Assembly: GCF_006539825.1 (NCBI RefSeq) | Contig: NZ_BJNT01000017.1 | Span: 38,234-102,233 of the forward strand | DNA length: 64,000 bases | Reading direction: 5' to 3' | DNA from: Corynebacterium variabile | GTDB taxonomy: Bacteria > Actinomycetota > Actinomycetes > Mycobacteriales > Mycobacteriaceae | Shown: positions 1 through 8,415 of the stretch, piece after piece | Layout of the letters: each line of letters opens with the position of its first letter | Position numbering within the stretch: position 1 is the stretch's first letter | Program-made: the position numbers and the translations under genes | The notes under the pieces: model-generated | Databases searched by the model: none | The model's input: the letters and a program-made list of their open reading frames with translations, nothing else | What the model was told of the DNA's origin: nothing

Positions 1-870
1 CTGGTTCACGGGGACGCGGACTTCCGCGCCGTCGCGGAGCACCGCGGCGTCCTTCGCACCCATGTTGAGCAGGGCACGCAGCGCCTCGGAGGAGCGCCCC
101 TTGGCCCTGGTCTCGAACCAGCGTCCGAGCAGCAGGAAGACGATGACCACGCCGACGGACTCGAGGTAGATCTCGTCCATGCCGTGGGTGTCGCCGGGGC
201 GGAACAGGTGCATCTCCATCGTCATGCCGGTCATGCCGGCGTTGCCGAGGAAGAGTGCCCACAGGCTCCACAGGTAGGCGGCGGTCGTGCCGAGGGACAC
301 GAGCGTGTCCATCGTGAAGGAGAAGTGCTTCAGGTTGACCAGCGTGGCGCGGTGGAACGGGGCGCCGCCCCAGAAGTAGACCGGGGAGATCAGCGTCAGC
401 GCGGCCCACTGCCAGTTGTCGAACTGGAGGGCGGGGACCATGCTGACCAGCACGACAGGGAAGGCGAGGATCGCCGAGAGAATCGTGCGGTGGAGCAGGT
501 CGGCGGCCTCGGCGTCGCGTGCGGCGTCCACCCTGGCTTGGCCGACCACGTCATCCTTCGGGGAGGACGCCGCGTCCCCGTCGTCCGTGCCTGTGTCGCT
601 CTCATCGGCTGAGGTGTCGGCCATGGTGAAGGCGTCGTAGCCGGTGTTCCGGACCGTCTGGATGACCGCGTCGGGGTCGGTCTTCGCCGGGTCGTAGTCC
701 ACCTTGGCGGACTCGGTGGCGAAGTTGACGGTGGCGTCCACCCCGTCCATCCGGTTGAGCTTGCGCTCAATACGGGCGGAGCAGGAGGTGCAGGTCATCC
801 CGGTGACGCCGAGGTCGAGCTGCACGAGGTCAACCGGGTCGACCGGGGCGGCCGCTGCCTTCTGTGTCAT
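1..870 (-). CDS. Copper-type P1B ATPase, N-terminal part (cut by window edge)
   Basis: This is the N-terminal 290 residues of a heavy-metal-translocating P-type ATPase; the rest lies beyond base 1. Residues 20-85 form an HMA domain with the metal-binding motif GMTCTSC (Cys27 and Cys30). A polar Asp/Ser-rich linker follows (about 85-115), then membrane segments starting near residue 128 (ILSAILAFPVVLVSMVPAL) and the conserved TLVSLGTTAAYLWSL segment. The phosphorylation (DKTG) and CPC motifs would lie outside the window, so the metal cannot be proven. The adjacent CopZ gene and the palindromic copper-box-like operator make Cu(I) export the likely role. It starts at ATG 870, 38 bases downstream of copZ on the same strand, and is probably co-transcribed with it. 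Zn/Cd transport is less likely because of the MTCTSC HMA type. Confidence 0.9.
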   Translation of the reverse strand, partial: MTQKAAAAPVDPVDLVQLDLGVTGMTCTSCSARIERKLNRMDGVDATVNFATESAKVDYDPAKTDPDAVIQTVRNTGYDAFTMADTSADESDTGTDDGDAASSPKDDVVGQARVDAARDAEAADLLHRTILSAILAFPVVLVSMVPALQFDNWQWAALTLISPVYFWGGAPFHRATLVNLKHFSFTMDTLVSLGTTAAYLWSLWALFLGNAGMTGMTMEMHLFRPGDTHGMDEIYLESVGVVIVFLLLGRWFETRAKGRSSEALRALLNMGAKDAAVLRDGAEVRVPVNQ

Positions 871-908
871 TGCTGGTCTGTCCTTTGTGGCTGGTGCTCG
901 GTGTGCTG

Positions 909-1109
909 TCAGGCGATGTCGTAGCCGGCTTCGTCGACGGCGGCGGCGACCTGCTCGTCGGTGAAGCCCTCGCCGGTGACGACGACGACACCGGTGGCCG
1001 GGGTGGCCTCGACCTCGGTGACGCCCTCGATGGCGCCGACCTCCTGCTCGACGGCGGCCTTGCAGTGTCCGCAGCTCATGCCGGTGACGGTGTAGTTCTT
1101 CGTGGCCAT
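909..1109 (-). CDS. copZ: CopZ-like copper chaperone (HMA domain)
   Basis: A 66-residue protein consisting of a single heavy-metal-associated domain. The motif GMSCGHC (Cys13 and Cys16) is the classic soft-metal site, and the beta-alpha-beta-beta-alpha-beta pattern fills the whole chain (VTGMSC, KAAVEQEVGAIEGV, TEVEATPATGVVVV, FTDEQVAAAVDEAGYDI). It should hold Cu(I) in the cytosol and pass it to the HMA domain of the ATPase encoded just downstream. A ribosome-binding site (GGAAGGA) precedes ATG 1109. Its upstream region holds the palindrome at 1172-1192, consistent with copper-responsive control shared with the divergent small secreted protein genes. Confidence 0.92.
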   Translation of the reverse strand: MATKNYTVTGMSCGHCKAAVEQEVGAIEGVTEVEATPATGVVVVTGEGFTDEQVAAAVDEAGYDIA

Positions 1110-1171
1110 GGTGCCGTTCCTTCCGTTGGTGGCGGGGTCCGGATGGCCCTGCCGTGCGTACGGGTCCGACG

Positions 1172-1192
1172 ATATACCCCTAGGGGGTATAT
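1172..1192. promoter_or_regulatory. Copper-box-like palindrome between copZ and the secreted-protein gene
   Basis: The sequence ATATACCCC-T-A-GGGGGTATAT is an almost perfect inverted repeat in the divergent region. G/C-tract palindromes with flanking TAT are typical of CsoR-type copper repressor operators. A matching palindrome precedes the lipoprotein gene (1964-1980), and a half-site (GGGGGTATCG) occurs near 1940. The binding protein is inferred; no csoR or copR gene is in the window. Confidence 0.7.
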
Positions 1193-1312
1193 TTCAAGGG
1201 TGTCAGTCGGTCGGGGGTGTTGACTGCCCGTTGCGACGGCGAAACCATGGACAGTGCGCGGGGCGCCGAAGCGCTGCCCGAGATCTCCGACTTTCACGAC
1301 GAGAGGACCATC

Positions 1313-1654
1313 ATGAACGGCGAACCTGTATCCACCGTTCGCACGACACCCTCCACCTCCGGATCTGCGCAGAGCACCCGCCGTCGACACGGGTTGCGCA
1401 ACCGCGTGGCCGCCATCTCCGCGGCCGCGTTGCTCGCGGCCGGTGGTGCGAGTGCCTTCGCCCCCTCCGCCGCCGCGCAGGGACTTCCGGAGCCGATCCA
1501 GACCACGTACGATGCCCTTCCGCCGGATGTGCAGTCGATCGTCGGCAGTGTTGCGCTGAGTGGCCCGCTGAGCCTGGCGGCGCTCTACTACTTCGTCTGG
1601 TGTCCGGTCGTCAACGGGCCGTGGAACCCTGCCCCGGACAACTGCTCGTTCTGA
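1313..1654 (+). CDS. Small secreted protein, YYFVWCP type, copy 1
   Basis: A 113-residue protein with no family I recognise. It has a polar N-terminus with an RRRHGLRNR patch, a hydrophobic stretch (VAAISAAALLAAGGASAFA) and a likely signal-peptidase site at SAAAQ-GL, so it is probably exported, and the Arg-rich start resembles long actinobacterial signal peptides. The mature part is only about 60 residues: LPPDVQSIVGSVALSG, a hydrophobic LAALYYFVWCP segment and a C-terminus ending NCSF. ATG 1313 was chosen over upstream GTG/TTG codons because GAGAGGA lies 6-12 bases before it. A second related copy follows immediately. The position next to copZ, behind a copper-box-like palindrome, suggests a copper-related envelope role; the two Cys could bind metal or form a disulfide, but this is inference. 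Confidence 0.7.
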   Translation: MNGEPVSTVRTTPSTSGSAQSTRRRHGLRNRVAAISAAALLAAGGASAFAPSAAAQGLPEPIQTTYDALPPDVQSIVGSVALSGPLSLAALYYFVWCPVVNGPWNPAPDNCSF

Positions 1655-1662
1655 CCGGCCGG

Positions 1663-1917
1663 GTGGTCGCCGCCACGGCTGCTGTCCTCATCGCCACCGG
1701 TGGTGCGAGCGTCGTCACGCCGGTCGCGTCGGCACAGGATCTGGCATCGTCCGCCGGTGTACCTGCTGTGACGCTGCCTCCGGAGGTGCAGTCGTCGCTC
1801 GGCAGTGCCTTCGCTGTCGGGGCGGCGGTCTTCCTCCCGATCTACTACTTCATCTGGTGTCCACTGGCGATCGCCGGCGGATCGGTGGACCAGAACTCCG
1901 GCGCCTGCACATTCTGA
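1663..1917 (+). CDS. Small secreted protein, YYFIWCP type, copy 2 (possibly degraded start)
   Basis: An 84-residue reading frame paralogous to the preceding gene: LPPEVQSSLGS, IYYFIWCP and a GACTF C-terminus align with LPPDVQSIVGS, LYYFVWCP and DNCSF. The best start in frame is GTG 1663, nine bases after the first copy's stop, giving a hydrophobic leader (VAATAAVLIATGGASVV) ending at ASAQ. There is no good ribosome-binding site and no charged N-region, so the copy may rely on translational coupling or may have lost its original start in a tandem duplication. Conserved features are one Cys after the YYF.W motif and one Cys two residues before the C-terminal Phe. Function unknown. Confidence 0.5.
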   Translation: MVAATAAVLIATGGASVVTPVASAQDLASSAGVPAVTLPPEVQSSLGSAFAVGAAVFLPIYYFIWCPLAIAGGSVDQNSGACTF

Positions 1918-1963
1918 CTGTGTGCGTCTGCGGCCCACGGGGGTATCGTCGAGGGGTGTTGAC

Positions 1964-1980
1964 ATACCCCACTGGGGTAT
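1964..1980. promoter_or_regulatory. Copper-box-like palindrome at the lipoprotein promoter
   Basis: ATACCCC-ACT-GGGGTAT is a perfect 7+7 inverted repeat. It overlaps a possible -35 element (TTGACA, 1959-1964) and a -10-like TATACG (1978-1983), so a bound repressor would block the promoter. The arms match the palindrome at 1172-1192, suggesting one copper-responsive regulon. The regulator is inferred. Confidence 0.7.
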
Positions 1981-1992
1981 ACGGTCGGAGTC

Positions 1993-2631
1993 ATGAAATT
2001 CTCACGTACTCCTGCCCTGGCATCCCTGGTCCTGGCATCCGCCCTCACCCTCGCTGCCTGTGGAGATGACTCCGACGGTGGCCATGACAGCACTGACGGC
2101 CACGCGGGGCACGACATGGCGGACATGACCGGCATGACGACCGAAGGTGCCGACGATGCTGATATGCAGCACGACCACGCCATGGACGGTGGCGAGGCGC
2201 CCGCCGGTATCGCCGAGACCACCGATCCGATGTACCCGGTCGGTACCGAGGTCACCGTGCTGGCCGACCACATGGAGGGGATGGACGGCGCGACAGGCAC
2301 CGTCACCGGCGCCTACTCGACCACGGCCTATGCGGTGAGTTACACGCCGACCGACGGAGGTGCGCCGGTGAGCGACCACCGGTGGGTCGTCCAGGAGGAA
2401 CTGGAGGGCGTCAAGGGTGCGGACGGTGCGGGTGACGCTCCGCTCGCCGACGGAACCGAGGTCACGCTGACCGCCGACCACATGGCGGGCATGGAGGGAG
2501 CGACCGCCACCATCGACTCCTCGACGCAGGAGACGGTGTACATGGTGGACATCACCACCGCCGACGGGATGACCATGACGAACCACAAGTGGGTCACCGA
2601 GAGTGAGCTTGCCCCGGCCGACGCGGAGTAG
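1993..2631 (+). CDS. Met/His-rich lipoprotein with two YdhK-type (DUF1541) repeats
   Basis: A 212-residue lipoprotein. The N-terminus is a signal sequence with the lipobox LAAC (Cys23), so it should be anchored on the outer face of the membrane. Residues about 27-70 are very rich in His, Met and Asp (HAGHDMADMTGM, DMQHDHAMDG) and look like a Cu(I)/Cu(II)-binding stretch. Two repeats follow, each beginning near GTEVT and containing a DHM.GM.GA motif followed by HRWV or HKWV, as in the YdhK/DUF1541 family. ATG 1993 follows a CGGAG element and the palindrome at 1964-1980. With the copper exporter genes at the window start it probably sequesters extracytoplasmic copper; the binding role is inferred from composition and context. 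Confidence 0.8.
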   Translation: MKFSRTPALASLVLASALTLAACGDDSDGGHDSTDGHAGHDMADMTGMTTEGADDADMQHDHAMDGGEAPAGIAETTDPMYPVGTEVTVLADHMEGMDGATGTVTGAYSTTAYAVSYTPTDGGAPVSDHRWVVQEELEGVKGADGAGDAPLADGTEVTLTADHMAGMEGATATIDSSTQETVYMVDITTADGMTMTNHKWVTESELAPADAE

Positions 2632-2663
2632 GGGCCGTCCCCTCTCGTGCCTGTGTCGAGAAA

Positions 2664-2712
2664 GCGCCCTCACCGGCAGCCGAATCCATGTTCAGTCTGC
2701 CGGTCAGGGTGC
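2664..2712. terminator. Bidirectional hairpin terminator
   Basis: GCGCCCTCACCGGCAG (2664-2679) pairs with CTGCCGGTCAGGGTGC (2697-2712) with two mismatches across a 17-base loop. It lies between the 3' ends of the convergent lipoprotein and dprE2 genes. Confidence 0.7.
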
Positions 2713-2751
2713 TCATTCGACGCGGGCGGGTGAGCCGGCCCGGGGACCTGC

Positions 2752-3504
2752 CTAGATCGGGAGCTTGCGCACCACGAACTGCGGCAGGTTCTTGAGGATC
2801 AGCATCACCCAGCGGAACAGCGGGTGGATCCAGATGACGGTCTTCTTGCTGTCCACGCCGGCGGCGATGGCCTTCGCGGCGTCCTCCTTGTCGACGGTGA
2901 GCGGCGCATCGTCCAGTCCGGCCGTCATACTGGTACGCACCTGACCGGGGCGGACGGTGAGCACGCGTACACCGGTGCCGCGCAGGGCTTCACCGAGCAT
3001 ACGGTAGAAGCCGTCCACGCCGGCCTTGGTGGAGCCGTAGACGAAGTTCGAGCGGCGGACCATCTCGCCGGCGACGGAGGAGAAGACCACGATCTGGCCG
3101 TGGCCCTGCTTCTTCATCCGGTCGGCGAGCAGCACGCCCACCGAGACCGCACCGGTGTAGTTGACCTGCGCGGCGAGCACGGCCTGCTTCTGGTTCTGCC
3201 ACTGCACCTCGTTGTCACCGAGGACGCCGAAGGCGACGATGGCCAGGTCGATGTCACCCTCGATGGAGTCGATGATCTCCTCGTGGGTGTCGAAGGCGGT
3301 GGCGTCGAAATCGACGGTCTCCACCGCGGACGCGCCGGCGGCCTCACAGCGGGCGATCGGGGAGGACATGTCCTCACCGGCGCGGGCGGCGAGTACGACG
3401 CGGGCGGGGCCGCGCGACAGGAACTGCTCGACGACGGCGAGGCCCATGTCGGATGCACCGCCGAGCAGGAGGATGGACTGGGGCTTACCCACAGCGTTGA
3501 TCAT
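2752..3504 (-). CDS. dprE2: DprE2, decaprenylphosphoryl-2-keto-arabinose reductase
   Basis: A 250-residue short-chain dehydrogenase that, with DprE1, epimerises decaprenylphosphoryl-ribose to decaprenylphosphoryl-arabinose (DPA), the arabinose donor for arabinogalactan. It carries a nucleotide-binding LLLGGASDMGLA segment (12-23), the active-site serines in VVFSSVAGE (near 142-143) and the catalytic YGSTK motif (Tyr156, Lys160). Length matches the family (about 254). ATG 3504 is preceded by GGAG and lies 11 bases after the dprE1 stop, so the two form an operon. In M. tuberculosis aftA follows dprE2; here a convergent lipoprotein gene follows instead and aftA lies near 59 kb. Confidence 0.95.
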   Translation of the reverse strand: MINAVGKPQSILLLGGASDMGLAVVEQFLSRGPARVVLAARAGEDMSSPIARCEAAGASAVETVDFDATAFDTHEEIIDSIEGDIDLAIVAFGVLGDNEVQWQNQKQAVLAAQVNYTGAVSVGVLLADRMKKQGHGQIVVFSSVAGEMVRRSNFVYGSTKAGVDGFYRMLGEALRGTGVRVLTVRPGQVRTSMTAGLDDAPLTVDKEDAAKAIAAGVDSKKTVIWIHPLFRWVMLILKNLPQFVVRKLPI

Positions 3505-3515
3505 TGCAGTGACTC

Positions 3516-4931
3516 CTAGTTGAGCTCGAGGCGGCGGGACATGTCGGACGCGAAGACGCCCGTCGGGTCGATGGACCGGCGGGTCTCCAGCCAGCCCTCG
3601 AGGCCCGGGTACATCCGGTGGAAGTTCTCCGCGGTGGTGCGGGACTCCTTGGCCAGGTAGAGGCGTCCGCCGAACTCCATGACCTGCTTGTCGAGGCGGT
3701 CGAGGAAGTCGCCCAGACCCGGTCGGATCGGGAAGTCCACACAGACGTTCCAGCCCGGCATCGGGTAGCTCAGCGGGGCACGGTTGCCCGGGCCGAAGAG
3801 CTTGAAGACGTTCAGCGCCGAGTAGTGGCCGGAGGCCTGGATGTCCTTGATGATCTGCTTGAACGGCTCGACGGCCTCCATCGGCACGACGAACTGGTAC
3901 TGCAGGAAGCCCTTGGAACCGTAGCCGCGGTTCCACTCACCGATGAGGTCGAGCGGCTGGTAGAACTGCGTGAGGTTCTCGATCTGGTTCCGGACCGGCT
4001 TGCCCATCGTGTAGTAGGCCAGGCCCACCGCGGACAGCGTCAGCTTGTTCAGCGTGAAGGACGGGAAGATGTCCGGCACGGTCATGAGCTGGGGGGCGTT
4101 GAACTTCAGCGGATCCTTGGCCAGCTTCGGGGCGAACTCCTTGAGCTGGTCGAGGGTGGCCAGCGAACCGCGGGAGATCGTGGAGCGGCCCAGCTTCGGC
4201 TCCGGCGAGATGCAGTCGAACCACGCCGAGGAGTAGGTGTAGTTGACCTCGGAGCCGTCGGAGTGCGCGGCGATGGTCTCGTCGAGGGTGTTCGTCCGGT
4301 CGACGTCGCACAGGAAGTACGCCGTCTCGGTCTTCGTCATCTCGATGGTGGCGCGCAGGATCACACCGGTCAGGCCCATGCCGCCGACGGTCGCCCAGAA
4401 CAGGGTGCCGTCCGGATCGTCGGAAGAGCCTTCCGGCTCCAGGTGCAGGACGCGACCGTCGGCGACCAGCAGCTCGATCGAGCGGACGTGGTTGCCGAAG
4501 GACCCGGCGGAGTGGTGGTTCTTACCGTGGATGTCCGGGCCGATCGCACCACCGATGGTGACCTGGCGGGTGCCGGGCAGGACGGGGACCCACAGGCCGT
4601 AGGGCAGTGCGGCCTTCATGAGCTGGTCGAGTGTCACGCCGGCGTCCACGTCGACGATGGCGGTGTCCGGGTCGATCGAGTGGATCGTGTTCAGCGCCTG
4701 CATGTCGATGACGAGGCCGCCACCGTTCATGGCGGGGTCGCCGTAGGAGCGGCCCATGCCGCGGGCGATGACGCCGCGCTTGAGGTGGTCAGGCTTGTCG
4801 GCGTTACTGTCGGCGACCTGTGCGACGGCGGCGGCGATGACGTCGACGTCCGGGGTGGACAGGACCTCTGCGGTGGTGGGGGCGGTGCGTCCCCAACCGG
4901 TGAGAGACCGGGTGTGCGTCTGCAATTCCAT
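3516..4931 (-). CDS. dprE1: DprE1, decaprenylphosphoryl-ribose 2'-oxidase
   Basis: A 471-residue FAD-dependent oxidase for the first half of the DPA epimerisation. The PCMH-type FAD domain is clear ([19 protein letters not shown], then [20 protein letters not shown]). The C-terminal region [10 protein letters not shown] holds Cys397, which aligns by distance from the C-terminus (75 residues) with Cys387 of M. tuberculosis DprE1, the residue attacked by benzothiazinones. The family usually has about 461 residues. ATG 4931 is supported by TAGTGT followed by exactly seven bases before the ATG, the leaderless pattern seen repeatedly in this window; upstream in-frame codons would give a tail not shared with the family. 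Confidence 0.96.
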   Translation of the reverse strand: MELQTHTRSLTGWGRTAPTTAEVLSTPDVDVIAAAVAQVADSNADKPDHLKRGVIARGMGRSYGDPAMNGGGLVIDMQALNTIHSIDPDTAIVDVDAGVTLDQLMKAALPYGLWVPVLPGTRQVTIGGAIGPDIHGKNHHSAGSFGNHVRSIELLVADGRVLHLEPEGSSDDPDGTLFWATVGGMGLTGVILRATIEMTKTETAYFLCDVDRTNTLDETIAAHSDGSEVNYTYSSAWFDCISPEPKLGRSTISRGSLATLDQLKEFAPKLAKDPLKFNAPQLMTVPDIFPSFTLNKLTLSAVGLAYYTMGKPVRNQIENLTQFYQPLDLIGEWNRGYGSKGFLQYQFVVPMEAVEPFKQIIKDIQASGHYSALNVFKLFGPGNRAPLSYPMPGWNVCVDFPIRPGLGDFLDRLDKQVMEFGGRLYLAKESRTTAENFHRMYPGLEGWLETRRSIDPTGVFASDMSRRLELN

Positions 4932-4938
4932 GCGGACC

Positions 4939-4944
4939 ACACTA
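4939..4944 (-). promoter_or_regulatory. Leaderless -10 element of dprE1
   Basis: TAGTGT on the minus strand, then seven bases, then the dprE1 ATG. The spacing puts the transcription start on the A of ATG. It shares the divergent intergenic region (4932-5057) with the next gene. Confidence 0.5.
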
Positions 4945-5057
4945 CAGCCGGGACCGGACGCCTCACGGACTCTTCGCCGCGTGCGGGGGAGGATAGTGAC
5001 GCATCTTTCACTGCTGTTGATGCGCAGACGCCACCACAGGTATGCCATAGTAAGGAC

Positions 5058-7092
5058 ATGCTTGGTTATGGTGGCCTCAGTCATGCTGAGGGTAGGGTTG
5101 CCCGGATCGCCCACGAATGGGAGACGCTGCGTGCAGCCCATGCGCGCGGCGAAATCCCGCTCCCGGTGCTCCTCGGACGCTTCACCGCCATGGCCGACGA
5201 ACTGGCCTCCGTCGAGGCCTCACCGCAGCATCCCTCGCTCACCGCAGCCCGCGAATCCGCCGCTGACCTGCGGCACCGCATCAGTCTGCATACGGTCACC
5301 CTCGCACCGCGTCCGCTGGTGCTGCCCGGTGTCGCTCCGCTGCCACCCGCCGGCCACCCGGTCAACGCCCTGCCGGAACTGTGGCACCGGCACCGGCACG
5401 ATCCGGTGCGGCGTCCCTCCCACCAGGACGCCGTGGGGCACCCCGGGCCCGACGGCGCACCGCTCGACGGGGAAGGCGGACGGCTGACCGACGGGTTCCG
5501 TACCCACTGGGTGGATGTCCCCCTGGCCGCCGCCGCAGACCCGGCGACCCCGCTGTCCGAGATCGACGCACTGACCGACCACAGTGTGGCCGTCCTGCGC
5601 CGGTACGGGGCGGGGGCCGCGGAGATCGCCGGGCTGCGCGCCCGGGTCCTGCTCGCGACAGGACGCCTGGAACAGGCCCGTGAACTGATGGAACTGGTGG
5701 GGGAGGCGCCGTGCGGGGTGGAGGAGCTGGCGGTGGTCGGGGGGGACTGTCGCCCTGTTGCGCGGAGACCTCGACACCCTGCTGCGGGTGCTGTGCCACG
5801 GGGAAGACACCGGCCTGGCGGCGGGGACCGGGAGTTCCGTGCAGTGGACGCTGCACACCGCCGCCTCACTGGTCCCGCTGGCCCACATGGTCGACACCAC
5901 CACGGTCGACCGGATCGCCGGCATCGTCGCCACCGCCACCGGTGCGCCCGAACTGGAGCCCGCGATGCTGCATGTCGCCGGCTACCTCGCCCTCGCCGGT
6001 GTCCCGGAGACTGCCCTGTCACTGCTGGTCCGCACCGTCGACATCACCGATCCGCCGGCGGCGGCCGCCCCGGTGCTGCGCGCGGTGGCCGAGACCGGCT
6101 GGTCTGCGGACCCCGCCGCCGATCTGGGAGCACGCCGTCTCGTGGCCGGTGGTCCGACAGTCCGCGAACTGGCCGACGGGCTGTCGGAGCAGCTGCGTGA
6201 GCAGGCCGTGTGCTGCGACGCCCGCAACGGCCGGATGATGTGGACGACGCTGGTGCCGGAGGCCCTGGAGTACCCGGTCCCGCTCATCGACGCCGCCGAC
6301 CTCGTCGGCATCCCGGCCCTGGGTGGTCTGGCACTGCCGGCGGCCCTGCCCACGGCACTGCCCGGCGCCTTCCCCGGCGGCACCACTGATCCGGCTGACC
6401 TGGCGGAACTGCCCGGTGTCGGGCCGGTGGACCTGGCGTCCTTCGATGCGACGGACGCGCTGTGCGCCACCTTGATGTACACCCTGCTCGGGTCAGACAC
6501 CCACCCCCTGGTCAGGCGCCTGATCGACCTCGACATCCTGCTCTCCGGTGCACTGGCGACCCGTCCGTCAGCGGAGTACGCGGTGCAGGGGCTGTGGACC
6601 GCGCTGCGACTGCTGCCCCGGGCCGTGCCGCTGACCGGTGGCGCGCTGGTCGAGGCGGAGACCGGCCGCGGCATCGTGGACGCCACCGTCATCACGGCGG
6701 TGACGGCGTCCGCCCGGTCCCTGCCTGCCCCGCCGTCGGCGTCCCCGCTGGGCCTGGTGGACCATGTCGCCGACCTCGCCGATCTCGCAGACGCCCTGGT
6801 CACCGCCGGTGCCTGCCATGAGGCCTGCACGGTCGCCGCCGCGGGACTGGCCGCGGTCGGCGGCAACTGGGTGGACACCGGTGTGGCGTCCGGGTGCGCC
6901 CCCGGGGAAGCCGGCGCGGACGATGACGGCCCGGTGCGTCTGCTGCGGGCCAGGTCGGCGGCTCTGTCCTCGCTGGGTAATACCGCCGGAGCTGACCGGT
7001 GTGCCGAGGCCGCCGCGACGGCCGCGGAGTACCGCGGACGCTGGCGCCTGGCCGAAGCCTGCCGCGTGGACGCGGCGGCGAGGCGGGCCTGA
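5058..7092 (+). pseudogene. Hypothetical protein of about 678 residues, interrupted by one extra G
   Basis: Two adjoining frames read as one protein. Frame 1 runs from ATG 5058 ([18 protein letters not shown]) to the run of seven G at 5739-5745; the second frame then continues as TVALLRGDLDTLLRVL to the stop at 7092. Removing one G joins GVEELAVVGG to TVALLRGDL without loss, so the break is an insertion in the homopolymer: a real frameshift mutation, a phase-variable tract or a base-call error. The protein is Ala/Leu/Asp-rich and largely helical, with a charged N-terminal region (about 1-75) and no clear signal peptide or TM segment; I recognise no family. CATAGT six bases before ATG 5058 is a possible leaderless promoter, divergent from dprE1. 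Confidence 0.65.
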
Positions 7093-7111
7093 CCGGACGC
7101 ACGCCGTCAGC

Positions 7112-7897
7112 TCAGCGTCCACCGTCCACGGTGGTGTTCCCGGAGTCCGTGGACAGCCGGTAGCGGGCTGCGGCCGGAAGTCCGTCCACGACGAGGTCGT
7201 AGGATTCACGGACGAGCTCATCGACGAGCGTCTCCGTGGTATCCGGGCCCGGTCTGACGGATATCCAGTGGTGTCTGTCGAGGTAGCGGCCCGGGGTGAT
7301 GCTTCCGTTCGCCTGGATGAGAACGTCGGAGTCCGGCGGGTCGGCTTTGACGGTGATGCCGGGATCGGAGTCATCCTCGGTGACGATGAGGAACACGTGC
7401 CTGGTGACCTTGAACACCAGCAGACTGTCGGTGAACGGATATCCCTCGTCCACCTCTGCGAGTGAGCGGGCGAGAGCGCAGGCCCTTTCCTGCAGGGCAT
7501 CGCCGGAGATCAGACGGGCACCGGAACGGAACGTGTCGGGGTCGACGGGACGATCAGCCCGGGGCAGATTACCGACGACAAGTAGGTAGGAGTCCGTGAC
7601 CAGGTCCTCCACCATGTGACGGTCGAGGTCGCCGCCGGGGTGCAGGGTGATCCAGTGACGCCTGTTCATGTGGTAACCGGGTGCGATGTCCGGGTGCGAC
7701 TGGCGGAGCAGACGGGCCTCCAGCGGGTCGGCCTCGAGGATGACGATCGGTTCGCCGGTCAGTTCGGTCTGCAGCATGAAGACCTTGCCGTGGACCTTTC
7801 AGACCTCCCAGTCCTCCCCGAACGGATGGGTGAGGACCGCCTCGGGGAGCTGCCGGGTGCGGTCCGCAGCCGGTCGCTGCAGCGTGGTGCCGTCCAT
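7112..7897 (-). pseudogene. Tandem MmcQ/YjbR-type protein split by an in-frame TGA
   Basis: From ATG 7897 (GGAGG and AAGGAG upstream) the frame reads MDGTTLQRPAADRTRQL, HPFGEDWEV, then TGA (7799-7801), then KVHGKVFMLQTELTGEP and onward for 221 codons to 7112. The sequence on both sides belongs to the same YjbR-like domain: a PFG....VxKVxGKVF core followed by GYHMNRRHWITL and LVTDSYLLVV. A second domain repeats it (GYPF, LLVFKVTRHVFLIV, GRYLDRHHWISV, LVRESYDLVV). The stop falls where an aromatic residue is usual, so a TGG to TGA change is the simplest explanation. A translation restart at ATG 7777 would give a protein lacking the start of domain 1. YjbR proteins are small cytosolic DNA-binding-like or unknown-function proteins; no role can be assigned here. 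Confidence 0.65.
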
Positions 7898-7982
7898 GAC
7901 GGGCTCCTTCCCTCCTGATCCTGGTACTACCGTGCGCACTGTGCCCGTACGACGGTCGGGCCCCAGCTGGAGCGCTGGAGCG

Positions 7983-8351
7983 TCAGAGCCCCATGATCTC
8001 GCGGATCTCCTCGGGCAGCTCGGCCACGCAGGTGATCTGCGGCTTGCCGGCCTCCTTGTGCTCCCGCAGGGCCGCGTTGACGATCGAGCGGCTGGTGGAG
8101 TCCAGGATCGGCAGCTCCTGGGCGATGAGGCGGCCCATGAACTCGTTGACCGGCGCCTCGATGTGCCGCGCCGCCTCGTAGTGGGCTTCCGGGTCGGTGC
8201 CGCCGACCACCGCAGTCTGTGCCATGGAACCGCGTTCGCCGGCGGGCTTACCGTCGTTGGCCTTGGCGATGTTGCGCCGCATCCGGTCCTTCAGCCGGTC
8301 CTTCCCGTCGCCGTTGTCACCGTTGCCGCCTGAGTTTCTCCTGCCGAACAT
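7983..8351 (-). CDS. Small conserved-type hypothetical protein, 122 residues
   Basis: A soluble 122-residue protein with a Gly/Asn/Asp-rich basic start (MFGRRNSGGNGDNGDGKDRLKDRMRRN), then a helical acidic region (EAHYEAARHIEAPVNEFMGRLIAQELP) and a C-terminal ITCVAELPEEIREIMGL segment. I recognise no domain, signal peptide or membrane segment. The start is supported by TAGGCT (8359-8364 on the minus strand) seven bases before the ATG, the local leaderless pattern. It is divergent from the following membrane-protein gene, 77 bases away. Confidence 0.65.
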   Translation of the reverse strand: MFGRRNSGGNGDNGDGKDRLKDRMRRNIAKANDGKPAGERGSMAQTAVVGGTDPEAHYEAARHIEAPVNEFMGRLIAQELPILDSTSRSIVNAALREHKEAGKPQITCVAELPEEIREIMGL

Positions 8352-8358
8352 GCAGCTC

Positions 8359-8364
8359 AGCCTA
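8359..8364 (-). promoter_or_regulatory. Leaderless -10 element
   Basis: TAGGCT followed by seven bases and ATG 8351 on the minus strand. Confidence 0.45.
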
Positions 8365-8415
8365 CCCTGGACACCACGACCGGGGAACCTGCGGAGCGTT
8401 ATCGGGTGCGTCCTC

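Noticed and set aside
5739..5745. Programmed ribosomal frameshifting at the G run
   Set aside because: No slippery heptamer plus downstream pseudoknot is evident and similar extra Gs occur at 62073 and 62652; mutation or base-call error is simpler.
3618..6200. Long plus-strand frame of 860 codons across dprE1 and the next gene
   Set aside because: Only the part after ATG 5058 is real; the rest is the antisense shadow of dprE1 in GC-rich DNA.
7799..7801. TGA as selenocysteine codon
   Set aside because: No SECIS-like context was seen, and YjbR-like proteins carry an aromatic residue there, so a nonsense change fits better.
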